Shown here: positions 1 to 7,901 of the stretch, one piece after another
Position numbering within the stretch: position 1 is the stretch's first letter
Layout: each line of letters opens with the position of its first letter
Source: an uncultured Selenomonadaceae bacterium
Lineage (GTDB): Bacteria > Bacillota > Negativicutes > Selenomonadales > Selenomonadaceae
Reading direction: 5' to 3'
Length of the DNA: 28,629 nt
Assembly: GCA_910579115.1 (NCBI GenBank)
Contig: CAJTSO010000002.1
Coordinates: 74,273-102,901 of the forward strand
Position numbers and translations under genes: made by a program
The notes under the pieces: generated by a model
What the model was told of the DNA's origin: nothing
The model's input: the letters and a program-made list of their open reading frames with translations, nothing else
Databases searched by the model: none

Positions 1-2
1 GG

Positions 3-137
3 ATTCAAGCCCCGCCGGTCCTGGCTGTAAGCCGCCGCGCTTACGGCTTTGACCACCGAGAAAGTCAAAATGGCGTTTATTATACAACTGATTATCTGAA
101 TAGAAAAAACCGGCTTATTTACAGTTTATCCCGATAG
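3..137 (+). CDS. C-terminal tail of an unidentified protein (partial)
   Basis: An open frame of 44 codons runs from the left edge of the window to a TAG at 135-137. The translated end has a plausible protein composition (tail ...TDYLNRKNRLIYSLSR) but I recognise no family. The other two forward frames stop within about 50 bases, which mildly favours this one. The start lies outside the window. It could equally be a chance open frame, since it is short. No terminator hairpin was found between it and the ATPase gene at 352. Confidence 0.35.
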   Translation: MQAPPVLAVSRRAYGFDHRESQNGVYYTTDYLNRKNRLIYSLSR

Positions 138-351
138 ATTGTCCTTTTCTTTTTATACCTATGAATATATAATAAGCGCAGTATAGCGATGAAGGTATGA
201 CCCCTGCTCAAGGTCGTAAGTAATGTCTGTTTGAATTAACATGATGGAGCTACTATCTTCATCATCGTTGAACGCAATGAGAAAGGAAAATACTTGTGGC
301 ATTTCCCTGAACAACGATGTTATAAAAAGCGTATTTTGAAAGGATTTAACT

Positions 352-1626
352 ATGAACAAAAATTTTTCTCCCTCAGATTTATTGGTCTGCCGCAGTTTGA
401 CCAATGACCCTGTAATCAATGCCGTAGCAGCGGCCATGACATCCCCTGATTCTTCCGGCTCAGAGGCTATTGCTGCACTGATTATTGCCGCCGAAAACAG
501 CAACTTTTCCGGTAACATTCTTCGTTCATATGTCGTAAACCGCCTTTTAACCGACCAAAATATAGTGAACAGTACCCTTGAGCGCTCTGGCGGGCAGATT
601 GGCACCAGTCTTAAAGAAGCCTTCGTTCATGACATAGAAGTACTTCTGCCGCTTTTTATTTATAAGCCTTCTGAGCTGATTAAAGGTGCTCCCATTTTCC
701 TGGATGATTACCAGTCAACCAATAAGGCGGATAAGACAGAGGTCAATGCCTTTGTTTCTTCTGTTATTTCCAACGCAGCGTCTGTTTCTGACCTTGTGGA
801 TGGGTTCCTTAGCTATTACAGGACCTACGGTTACGGTGACATTGCTGTTTACAAGGCTTTTTCCTGGAACAGTGATACCACGATGCTTAAGGGGATACAA
901 AATTTTGAACCGGCGCTCTTGAAAGATATCATTGGCTATCAGCGCCAAAAGGAAGCCCTTGTCAAGAATACTCTTGCGTTCCTTTCCGGACTCCCAGCCA
1001 ATAACACCCTGCTGGTTGGGGACCGTGGCACAGGAAAGTCCACCTGCATTAAGGCTCTTGCCAACGAGTATTTCCGTCATGGTCTGCGCCTTGTTCAGAT
1101 AAAGAAACATCAGCTGAAGGACCTTCCCGGCGTAATGGAACATCTTCGGCTTTTTGCCAGCAAGAAATTTATCATTTACCTTGATGACCTTTCTTTTGAA
1201 ACAAGCGAAAGCGACTACAAATATGTCAAGTCCGCCATAGAAGGCGGTGTAGAACCCCGGCCGGAAAACGTTCTCATCTATGCCACCAGCAACCGCCGTC
1301 ACCTCATTCATGAAACCTGGAGCGACCATGAAGAAGCTGTCGATTCTGAGCTGTACAACAGCGATAGTGTAAACGAGACTGTGTCACTCTCCGACAGATT
1401 TGGTCTGATCATTAAATTCCGAGCTCCCAGCCAGGATGAATACCTGGCAATAATTGATCATGATCTTCGCCAGGAAGGCGTAATTCTAAATCCAGAGGAA
1501 CTTCGCATTGAGGGTAAGCGTTGGGAATTGGAACACAGCGGCCGCAACGGCCGTACAGCCAAACAATTTGCCGCCTATTATTTAGGGCAAAGGACAAACC
1601 GCTTCGTCTTCGATCCGGAAACATAA
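352..1626 (+). CDS. DUF815-family AAA ATP-binding protein
   Basis: This 424-residue protein carries a P-loop GDRGTGKS at residues 223-230 and a Walker B strand FIIYLDDL at 273-280. A sensor-like strand (VLIYATSNRRH) and the segment HETWSDHEE follow, an arrangement typical of the DUF815 ATP-binding family. About 190 residues without a recognised domain precede the ATPase core. No signal peptide or membrane segment is seen, so it should be cytoplasmic. The family is common in Bacillota and has no settled function. The ATG at 352 follows AAAGG at 339-343 with an 8-base gap. A weak promoter-like pair (TTGAAT 231-236, TATCTT 254-259, 17-base spacing) lies upstream. The gene stands alone and converges on guaB. 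Family assignment is firm; biological role is unknown. Confidence 0.9.
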   Translation: MNKNFSPSDLLVCRSLTNDPVINAVAAAMTSPDSSGSEAIAALIIAAENSNFSGNILRSYVVNRLLTDQNIVNSTLERSGGQIGTSLKEAFVHDIEVLLPLFIYKPSELIKGAPIFLDDYQSTNKADKTEVNAFVSSVISNAASVSDLVDGFLSYYRTYGYGDIAVYKAFSWNSDTTMLKGIQNFEPALLKDIIGYQRQKEALVKNTLAFLSGLPANNTLLVGDRGTGKSTCIKALANEYFRHGLRLVQIKKHQLKDLPGVMEHLRLFASKKFIIYLDDLSFETSESDYKYVKSAIEGGVEPRPENVLIYATSNRRHLIHETWSDHEEAVDSELYNSDSVNETVSLSDRFGLIIKFRAPSQDEYLAIIDHDLRQEGVILNPEELRIEGKRWELEHSGRNGRTAKQFAAYYLGQRTNRFVFDPET

Positions 1627-1659
1627 TGCTATGTAACAAAACGAATTCATTCCCCATAG

Positions 1660-1709
1660 AGCAATAAAAATGACAGGGAAGCCAAGGCTTCCCTGTCATT
1701 TTTATTGCT
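1660..1709. terminator. Bidirectional terminator, 24-bp perfect stem
   Basis: A perfect inverted repeat has arms at 1660-1683 and 1686-1709 around a 2-base centre. A-runs on the left arm and T-runs on the right arm give a U-tract in either direction. It sits between the converging ATPase gene and guaB and should end both transcripts. Confidence 0.92.
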
Positions 1710-1722
1710 ATTGATCAGTCAA

Positions 1723-3225
1723 TCAACGTCCCGCGAACTTGTCCCGAAGGATAACATCATGACTGCCGCCTTCAACGATGGAAACTGAGGATACGAGGGT
1801 AAGCTTCGCCTTGTCCTGGAAATCCTTAATGTCGAGAGCACCGCAGTTGCACATGGTGGAACGAACCTTTGCCAGTGTAATGGCAACGTTGTCCTTCAAA
1901 GACCCGGCATAGGGGACATAAGAATCGACGCCCTCTTCAAAGGAAAGCTTCTGAGCGCCACCCAGGTCGTAACGCTGCCAGTTGCGGGCACGGTTGGAGC
2001 CCTCACCCCAATACTCTTTATAGAAGGTGCCATTGATCTTCACCTTATCGGAAGGAGACTCATCAAAGCGGGAGAAATAACGGCCAAGCATCACGGAGTC
2101 AGCACCCATAGCCAAGGCAAGGGTAATATGGTAATCGTGAACGATACCGCCGTCAGAAACAACCGGCACATAAATACCAGTTTCCTTAAAGTATTCATCC
2201 CGAGCCTTAGCGACTTCAATTAAGCTGGTCGCCTGCCCACGGCCAATGCCCTTTGTCTCACGGGTAATACAGATGGAGCCGCCGCCAATCCCCACCTTGA
2301 TGAAGTCAGCCCCAGCCTCAGCCAGGAAACGGAAGCCTTCTTTATCAACTACATTACCCGCTCCAACGATTACATCGCTGCCAAAGTTTTCATGAATGTA
2401 GTTGAGGGTAATGCGCTGCCACTCTGAAAAACCTTCGGAGGAATCAATGCAGAGCGCATCTACACCGGCATCCAACAGTTTTGGTACACGCTCTGCATAA
2501 TCGCGGGTATTGATACCAGCGCCGACACAATAGCGCTTACTGCAGTCGGTAAGCTCTATGGTATTTTCTTTATTTGTCGTATAGTCCTTACGGAATACCA
2601 TATATTTCAGACACTGATTCTTATCAATAATTGGAATCATGTCGAGCTTGTTATCCCAAATGAGGTCATTTGCTTCACCGAGGGTGGTATCCTCGTCTGC
2701 ATAAATAAGCCGCTCAAAGGGAGTCATAAACTCTTTGACCGGAGTATCCATGGACATACGGGAAACGCGATAGTCACGGCTGGTAACAACGCCAAGAAGC
2801 TTTCCGCTGGAGGTTCCGTTATCCGTAACGGCCATCGTGGAATGACCGGTTTTTTCCTTCAACTCAAGCACTTGAGCCAATGTCATATCAACAGTGAGGT
2901 TTGCATCGCTATTTACAAATCCTGCTTTATAGTTCTTTACACGACGAACCATTGCCGCCTGATCCTCCGCCGTCTGAGAACCGTACAGAAAGGAGATTCC
3001 GCCCTCTCGCGCAAGCGCGACAGCAAGTCTGTCGTCAGATACAGCCTGCATAATAGCTGACATCATCGGAATATTCATAGAAAGTCTCGGCTCCTCACCA
3101 CGCTTATAGCGGCAAAGAGGTGTTCTTAACGATACATTCGTAGGAATACATTTATCAGAGGAGTACCCCGGAACAAGCAGATATTCACCAAAAGTGTGCG
3201 AAGGCTCAGAATAGTAGTAAGCCAC
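1723..3225 (-). CDS. guaB: IMP dehydrogenase
   Basis: It oxidises IMP to XMP with NAD+, the first committed step of GMP synthesis, in the cytoplasm. Numbered from the GTG start, the (beta/alpha)8 barrel is interrupted by a tandem CBS (Bateman) region at about residues 106-222. The catalytic loop GIGGGSICITRE places the nucleophile at Cys319, SDGGI binds the phosphate near 357-361, and the mobile flap holds the Arg-Tyr dyad (NWQRY) near 418-419. The loop reads GGGSICITR where the textbook bacterial form is GPGSICTTR; this matches a roughly 500-residue IMPDH class common in Clostridia and Negativicutes. Two starts compete: TTG at 3228 and GTG at 3225. GTG is preferred because AGAGGG lies 6 bases before it and only 3 before the TTG. 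The gene is monocistronic. No purine riboswitch was recognised upstream. Confidence 0.95.
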   Translation of the reverse strand: MAYYYSEPSHTFGEYLLVPGYSSDKCIPTNVSLRTPLCRYKRGEEPRLSMNIPMMSAIMQAVSDDRLAVALAREGGISFLYGSQTAEDQAAMVRRVKNYKAGFVNSDANLTVDMTLAQVLELKEKTGHSTMAVTDNGTSSGKLLGVVTSRDYRVSRMSMDTPVKEFMTPFERLIYADEDTTLGEANDLIWDNKLDMIPIIDKNQCLKYMVFRKDYTTNKENTIELTDCSKRYCVGAGINTRDYAERVPKLLDAGVDALCIDSSEGFSEWQRITLNYIHENFGSDVIVGAGNVVDKEGFRFLAEAGADFIKVGIGGGSICITRETKGIGRGQATSLIEVAKARDEYFKETGIYVPVVSDGGIVHDYHITLALAMGADSVMLGRYFSRFDESPSDKVKINGTFYKEYWGEGSNRARNWQRYDLGGAQKLSFEEGVDSYVPYAGSLKDNVAITLAKVRSTMCNCGALDIKDFQDKAKLTLVSSVSIVEGGSHDVILRDKFAGR

Positions 3226-3356
3226 CAAAATCCCTCTTTTCTATATTTTAAATTTCCGAATCATTCCATAGGGATAAACGCACAACACCCCTATAGATAT
3301 TTGGATTATGATAACTCAAGGCCAACAAAATATCAATAGCGGACCATATAATTTTT

Positions 3357-3365
3357 TGCTATAAT
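3357..3365 (+). promoter_or_regulatory. Extended -10 promoter for the gene at 3392
   Basis: TGC directly followed by TATAAT (3360-3365) forms an extended -10 element 26 bases before the start codon. No good -35 hexamer is visible, which extended -10 promoters do not strictly need. Start of transcription would be near 3372, giving a short leader. It is the only promoter-like signal in the 3226-3391 gap that I would defend; a guaB promoter on the other strand (TTGAGT, 18 bases, TATAGG) is weaker. Confidence 0.5.
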
Positions 3366-3391
3366 CAACTATCGAAAGTGAGGTCCACCTT

Positions 3392-4102
3392 ATGACTCAG
3401 ATGGAATTCAAAAAACTTGTAAATATTGTCTCTGCTTCAAAGAATCCCCCTCCCCTTTCCATTTTCGCAGGCGGAGTTGAAGACTGGCATTCCTGCTGCC
3501 GTCTGGCCAAGTTCCTGTCCCTTCCCTCCATACCAGGCCACGAAGAGGACGCAATAGAACTCTTCAAATCCATTGAGCCGGCCGATATTGATATTGAAGA
3601 TAGTGAAGACGTAGAGGAAAAAATATCCGGACTTCAGCGATTGGCGGAGCTACTCCGGACAAAAAAAGAATACAAAGCGGCTATCCACTTCATCAACAGA
3701 GCGATCGAACTGGCAGAGGGTACTGACTTTCTCTATAAGTTTGTTCTCCGTGGCGAGCTATGGGCTGACCGCTGGAACCTTCTCACTGACATAGGACAGG
3801 AAGACGAGGCAGAAGCGGAATGTGACGAAAGGATCGCCGCATACGAAGATATCACTGACATAAAGAACAGCTATATGTATTTTGGCTACCGGTTTAAGGC
3901 TCAGCTTGCCGCAAAGCGAGGATATGCGCCTATCGTCATTAAAGATTACATGCACATGGCCTTAAAGTTTATGGAAATTCCTGATTCATACAAAGCCGGT
4001 CTGGATGAAGCCTTTGGGGCAACCCATGAAAACATGGCCTTCGTTCTGCAAAGTATAGACAGATGCACCCCAAAAACGAATTTCATCGGCTGGGATATTT
4101 GA
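3392..4102 (+). CDS. Hypothetical protein with TPR-like helices
   Basis: I do not recognise this 236-residue protein. It appears wholly helical and soluble, with no signal peptide or membrane segment. Residues around 85-115 (LAELLRTKKEYKAAIHFINRAIELA) read like a tetratricopeptide-type helix pair, and a second alanine-rich, acidic pair follows around 120-155. An acidic stretch precedes the first repeat. TPR-like proteins usually act as protein-binding scaffolds, but no partner can be named from sequence alone. The ATG at 3392 follows AGTGAGG with an 8-base gap. It lies 79 bases upstream of the SPFH gene on the same strand with no convincing terminator between, so it may be co-transcribed with the envelope module and take part in it. 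That link is inference. Confidence 0.7.
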   Translation: MTQMEFKKLVNIVSASKNPPPLSIFAGGVEDWHSCCRLAKFLSLPSIPGHEEDAIELFKSIEPADIDIEDSEDVEEKISGLQRLAELLRTKKEYKAAIHFINRAIELAEGTDFLYKFVLRGELWADRWNLLTDIGQEDEAEAECDERIAAYEDITDIKNSYMYFGYRFKAQLAAKRGYAPIVIKDYMHMALKFMEIPDSYKAGLDEAFGATHENMAFVLQSIDRCTPKTNFIGWDI

Positions 4103-4181
4103 AATGACAGTTAATTATAAAAAAATCAGAGAGCCTAGTTATACTTATAATTATCATAATAAATAATGGAGGAAATACACA

Positions 4182-5549
4182 ATGGGACTAATTCAAGCAG
4201 CAGCTGGCGCATTTGGCGGAGTAATGGCTGACCAGTGGAAAGAATTTATTTACTGCGATTCTCTTCCCGCTGACGTACTGATTACTAAGGGCCGTAAACG
4301 GACCTCCTCAATGGGCCGCAGCTCTAACACATCGGCTGAAGATAATATCATCTCCAGCGGAAGCGCCATTGATATCAACGCCGGTCAATGTATGCTCATC
4401 GTGGAGGACGGCAAGGTCGTTGATATGTGCGCCGAACCAGGCCGCTACACATACGATGCCTCCACCGAGCCATCCATCATGAACAGCCAGGGTCTCGGCG
4501 ACTTCAAGGAAAACGTCGTGGCCGTATTCAAACAGATGGGCAAGCGCTTTACCTTTGGCGGTGACCCGGGCAAGGACCAGCGGGTATACTACATCAACAC
4601 CAAGGAAATAATGGGCAACAAATACGGCACCCCTTCCGGTATCCCCTTTCATATCTGCGACCAGAAGCTCAATGTGGATCTCGACATTGAAATTCGCTGC
4701 TTTGGCCAGTACAGCTACCGCATAACCAATCCGATTCTTTTCTACAACAACATCGCCGCCAATGTAGCCGATGAGTACAACCGGGAAGAAATTGACGGTC
4801 AGCTGAAGGCCAGCGTAATATCTTCTCTCCATGACGCGTTTGCTCAGGTTTCCGCCCAGAACATCCGCTACAGCCAGCTGACCGCCCACAACAAAGAGAT
4901 TCGCGAAGCGCTGAACGAGGTGCTCAGCAAAGAGTGGCGCGATCTGCGCGGCATTGAAATCGTTAAATTTGATGTCACCAATGTCAAAGTGACTGACGAA
5001 TATGCTCCGCTCATTAAGGATTTGAATGAACGGCAGCTGAACTACGGTCTGCAGGATCCGAACATTGCTCGAGGCCATATCATCGGCGGTACCATCAAAG
5101 CCATGGAGACGGCAGCCGGAAACGAGTCCGGCGGCATGGCCCCAGCGATTGGCTTTATGGGAATGAACATGGCCGGCAGCATGGGGGCCGGTATGGTTGG
5201 CGCGGTAGGCGGCATGAATAATGTCATGACTCCTCAGCAGCCAACTCCGCCCTCGCAAACACCGGCAGCGGTTGCCTGGAAATGCAGCAGCTGCGGGCAG
5301 ATAAATCATGGACAGTTCTGCACGAACTGCGGCTCGAAAAAAAACACTCCCCAGCAAGAGGGATGGATCTGTACCTGCGGTCAGGTAAACCAGGGTAATT
5401 TCTGCCCCAATTGCGGCAATAAGAGACCGGCGGACGCACCCCTTTATCGCTGCGACAAATGCGGCTGGAAGCCCGAGGATCCAAAGCGCCCTCCCAAGTT
5501 CTGCCCCCAGTGCGGTGATCCATTCGACGAAAACGACCAAGTTAAATAA
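4182..5549 (+). CDS. SPFH-domain protein with three C-terminal zinc ribbons (YdjI-like)
   Basis: Residues 1 to about 300 match the SPFH (band-7-like) 'virion core protein' type typified by B. subtilis YdjI. The start reads MGLIQAAAGAFGGVMADQWK, followed by a beta-rich core and a helical segment. A Gly/Met-rich linker spans about 310-345. Three cysteine pairs-of-pairs follow: CSSC/CTNC from 366, CTC/CPNC from 395 and CDKC/CPQC from 422, each expected to bind zinc. SPFH proteins form oligomeric membrane-associated scaffolds; in B. subtilis YdjI belongs to a membrane complex with YdjG and YdjH that recruits PspA under envelope stress. The two following genes are YdjG- and YdjH-like, which supports the assignment. 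ATG at 4182 follows GGAGG with a 9-base gap. A TATAAT at 4146-4151 could be a -10 but has no good -35. Confidence 0.88.
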   Translation: MGLIQAAAGAFGGVMADQWKEFIYCDSLPADVLITKGRKRTSSMGRSSNTSAEDNIISSGSAIDINAGQCMLIVEDGKVVDMCAEPGRYTYDASTEPSIMNSQGLGDFKENVVAVFKQMGKRFTFGGDPGKDQRVYYINTKEIMGNKYGTPSGIPFHICDQKLNVDLDIEIRCFGQYSYRITNPILFYNNIAANVADEYNREEIDGQLKASVISSLHDAFAQVSAQNIRYSQLTAHNKEIREALNEVLSKEWRDLRGIEIVKFDVTNVKVTDEYAPLIKDLNERQLNYGLQDPNIARGHIIGGTIKAMETAAGNESGGMAPAIGFMGMNMAGSMGAGMVGAVGGMNNVMTPQQPTPPSQTPAAVAWKCSSCGQINHGQFCTNCGSKKNTPQQEGWICTCGQVNQGNFCPNCGNKRPADAPLYRCDKCGWKPEDPKRPPKFCPQCGDPFDENDQVK

Positions 5550-5569
5550 TAACCATCAGCACCTTGAAA

Positions 5570-5597
5570 ATGGGGGCGGGCTACTGCACTCCCCCAT
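5570..5597 (+). terminator. Intra-operon hairpin, possible attenuator
   Basis: ATGGGGG (5570-5576) pairs with CCCCCAT (5591-5597) around a 14-base loop, followed by a T-rich ATTTTCTTT. It lies between the SPFH gene and the zinc-ribbon gene. It could lower expression of the two downstream genes relative to the SPFH scaffold, or protect the upstream mRNA end. The U-tract is imperfect, so full termination is unlikely. Confidence 0.45.
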
Positions 5598-5626
5598 ATT
5601 TTCTTTATAATCAAGGAGATGAGTTT

Positions 5627-6745
5627 ATGGCCTCAACAACTGTAAGCTACAAATGCCCCTCCTGCGACGCGCCCCTTGCCTACACTCCAAAAAACGGTAA
5701 AGTGACCTGCGAATACTGCGGCACCGAGTTTGAAGCCCAGGTGATTGAACAGCTCTTCGCAAAGAAAGAAGAGGATGCGGCAAAAATGCAGGCCGCCGAA
5801 GATGCAAAGTGGGAAAAGCGGGCCGGCAGCGGCGAATTCAGCCCGGAAGAAATCGCGGCAATGCGGGTATTCACCTGTTCCTCCTGTGGAGCCGAACTGG
5901 TGGCCGATGACAACACAATGGCCACGGAATGCTGCTACTGCGGTAATCCCGCCATGCTTCCCGGACGGTTTGCCGGGGATATTCGTCCCGACTTCATCAT
6001 TCCCTTCAAACTCACAAAAAAGGACGCGGTGGCCAGGCTAAAGGAATTCTACCATGGTAAGGAACTGCTGCCGGACGCCTTTACCGCCAATAATCGAGTT
6101 GAGCAGATACAGGGGATGTTCGTTCCCTTCTGGCTTTTTGATACCACTGCTGACGCCTCCGCTATATACAATGCTACCAGCGATGCTGTATTAACCACCT
6201 CTGATAAGGTCATAACCACTACCAGTCACTACCGTCTGGACAGGTCGGCAACCATGAAGTTTGAGCGGGTCCCCGCTGACGGTTCCGCTCGTATGCAGGA
6301 TGAGTATATGGACAGCATTGAACCTTTTGACTACAGTGAAATGATCCCCTTCAGTTCCCAATACATGGCGGGCTATCTGGCTGACAAGTACGATATTGAG
6401 GCGGAATCGGTAGAGCCCCGCATCACCACCCGCATTGAAAACTCCTGCTGCGATATGCTGAGAGATACTGCTTCCGGCTGGGATTCCTGTGCTGAGGAGA
6501 ACCATTTTGTAGTCAAGCAGAACGGCACCATATCCTATGCCATGGTTCCTGTCTGGATCCTCACTACCCGCTACCAGGATAAACCCTATACTTTTATGAT
6601 GAATGGCCAGACCGGGAGGATGGTCGGCGCCCTTCCTATCGATGAGGACAAGAAAGCTTCTTTCTTCCGCAAGGATTTCCTTAAGGCAGCCATTGGGTCT
6701 GGAGTAGTACTTGGTGGTCTTACCTGGATGGTCGGCTTTATTTAA
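5627..6745 (+). CDS. Zinc-ribbon membrane protein (YdjG-like)
   Basis: The N terminus holds two zinc ribbons, YKCPSC...CEYC (about residues 8-32) and FTCSSC...CCYC (about 83-107), separated by a charged helical linker. A long beta-rich middle region follows. A single hydrophobic segment at the extreme C terminus (LKAAIGSGVVLGGLTWMVGFI) suggests a tail-anchored membrane protein. This layout and the neighbours match B. subtilis YdjG, a partner of YdjH and YdjI; databases often mislabel it as a PriA-like zinc-finger protein, which the sequence does not support. The start is set at ATG 5627, preceded by AAGGAG (5613-5618) with an 8-base gap. An upstream in-frame ATG at 5564 would add 21 residues running through the hairpin and lacks a ribosome binding site. 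Its stop lies 10 bases before the next gene's GTG. Confidence 0.85.
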   Translation: MASTTVSYKCPSCDAPLAYTPKNGKVTCEYCGTEFEAQVIEQLFAKKEEDAAKMQAAEDAKWEKRAGSGEFSPEEIAAMRVFTCSSCGAELVADDNTMATECCYCGNPAMLPGRFAGDIRPDFIIPFKLTKKDAVARLKEFYHGKELLPDAFTANNRVEQIQGMFVPFWLFDTTADASAIYNATSDAVLTTSDKVITTTSHYRLDRSATMKFERVPADGSARMQDEYMDSIEPFDYSEMIPFSSQYMAGYLADKYDIEAESVEPRITTRIENSCCDMLRDTASGWDSCAEENHFVVKQNGTISYAMVPVWILTTRYQDKPYTFMMNGQTGRMVGALPIDEDKKASFFRKDFLKAAIGSGVVLGGLTWMVGFI

Positions 6746-6755
6746 GGAGGAGTGA

Positions 6756-7646
6756 GTGGTGAAAAACAACAGATTATATTCTATCCTCCTGGCTCTTGTA
6801 TTTTCCTTTTCTGCCTTTTTCTCCGCAGTTACATTTTCCCCCGATGTAACCTGTGCTGCCCAGAATCGGCAACAGACAAGAAAGCCTCAGAAAAAAGCTC
6901 AACAGAAAGCTGCTCAAGCCGGGAATTACATCATTGATTATACAGGCTTACTAAAGAGTGGCGACCTGCAAAAAATCGACCAGATTCTGGCCGCCGAGTC
7001 GCAAAAATCCGGCGCCGCCCTCTGTGTAGCCATTCTCAATCAGGGTCTCAATGAAAAAAGGATCGGAACCTACGCAAACAACTTTGCCGACAAATGTGCA
7101 GAAACCGCCGGTACTGGGGCCATCGTTTTCGTTCAGGATGTAAGAAGCCGGAAATGGTATATTGCCACTGATAAAAAAATGAAGCCCGCCTTTGGCAAAA
7201 ATGACGGCGATAATAAGGACCATGTTGAATACATCAGCATGGAGATAGTGCCTCATCTGAAATCCAACGACCTTTACACCGCCTATGCTACCTTTGCCGG
7301 TAAGGCCGGGGAACTGGCCGGATACTACAACCGGACCGGCGAAGCCATGACCGTGGTAGATACCACCCTCGAAAAGATAGTTATTGCCTTCATGTCCCTG
7401 GCTATCGGCTATCTTTTTGCCGCTAAACGCCGTTCCGCCCGGATCGCCGCCATGAGTAACGTTGCCGCTGCCTCCGGGGCCGGTAACTACCTTGACCGGA
7501 GTAGTTTCAAGCTCTATGCCTCCAACGACAGTTATCTCTACCAGACAGTTGCCGTTGTCCCCCGCCCAAAGGCAAGCAATAATAACGGCGGCTGTTCCTT
7601 CAGCTCTTCCAATAGCAGTCACGGCGGGGGCGGCGGCAGCTATTGA
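6756..7646 (+). CDS. Secreted/membrane TPM-domain protein (YdjH-like)
   Basis: A signal peptide (basic MVKNNR, then a hydrophobic run, with likely cleavage near TCAA at about residue 35) precedes a basic linker. A TPM domain follows at about 48-190, beginning YIIDYTGLLKSGDLQKID. TPM domains are extracytoplasmic alpha/beta modules found in membrane-quality-control and photosystem-repair proteins. A transmembrane helix (IVIAFMSLAIGYLFA, about 208-222) is followed by a basic stop-transfer RRSAR and a cytoplasmic tail ending SSHGGGGGSY, the Gly-rich ending usual in this family. The gene is the YdjH counterpart of the module. Two adjacent GTG codons (6756, 6759) can start translation; AAGGAGG at 6744-6750 overlaps the upstream stop codon and serves either, implying translational coupling. 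Confidence 0.88.
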   Translation: MVKNNRLYSILLALVFSFSAFFSAVTFSPDVTCAAQNRQQTRKPQKKAQQKAAQAGNYIIDYTGLLKSGDLQKIDQILAAESQKSGAALCVAILNQGLNEKRIGTYANNFADKCAETAGTGAIVFVQDVRSRKWYIATDKKMKPAFGKNDGDNKDHVEYISMEIVPHLKSNDLYTAYATFAGKAGELAGYYNRTGEAMTVVDTTLEKIVIAFMSLAIGYLFAAKRRSARIAAMSNVAAASGAGNYLDRSSFKLYASNDSYLYQTVAVVPRPKASNNNGGCSFSSSNSSHGGGGGSY

Positions 7647-7846
7647 TTATCTGGTGAGACATTACATCCACCGCCCTGCTGGAATGTCCTGGCATTGTCT
7701 ATACCGGCTGCTCGGATATGAGTACGGCCATCAACTATATAAAAAGGCTGACCTGGCGGCGTAATTGGTGAAAAATAGGCCCAGCCTCAGAGAAGAATCA
7801 GGATCGTAAAATAAAAATCTGCACTCCCAAAATTTTACTTTAACGC

Positions 7847-7890
7847 TAAAAAGCATCTCTGTCCAAATCAACGAACAGAGATGCTTTTTA
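7847..7890. terminator. Bidirectional terminator between the TPM gene and clpB
   Basis: Arms 7847-7862 and 7875-7890 are a perfect 16-bp inverted repeat around a 12-base loop. A-runs and T-runs at the outer ends give U-tracts in both directions. The 200 bases between the TPM stop codon and this hairpin contain no gene I can support. Confidence 0.92.
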
Positions 7891-7901
7891 TTTAAGGTAA
7901 A

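Noticed and set aside
4308..5540. A 410-codon open frame antisense to the SPFH gene
   Set aside because: The plus-strand protein has three ordered zinc ribbons and family similarity; the antisense product is low-complexity and unmotivated.
7462..7764. A 100-codon plus-strand frame overlapping the end of the TPM gene and running into the spacer
   Set aside because: No ribosome binding site, mostly within the TPM coding region, and the part beyond it shows no domain.
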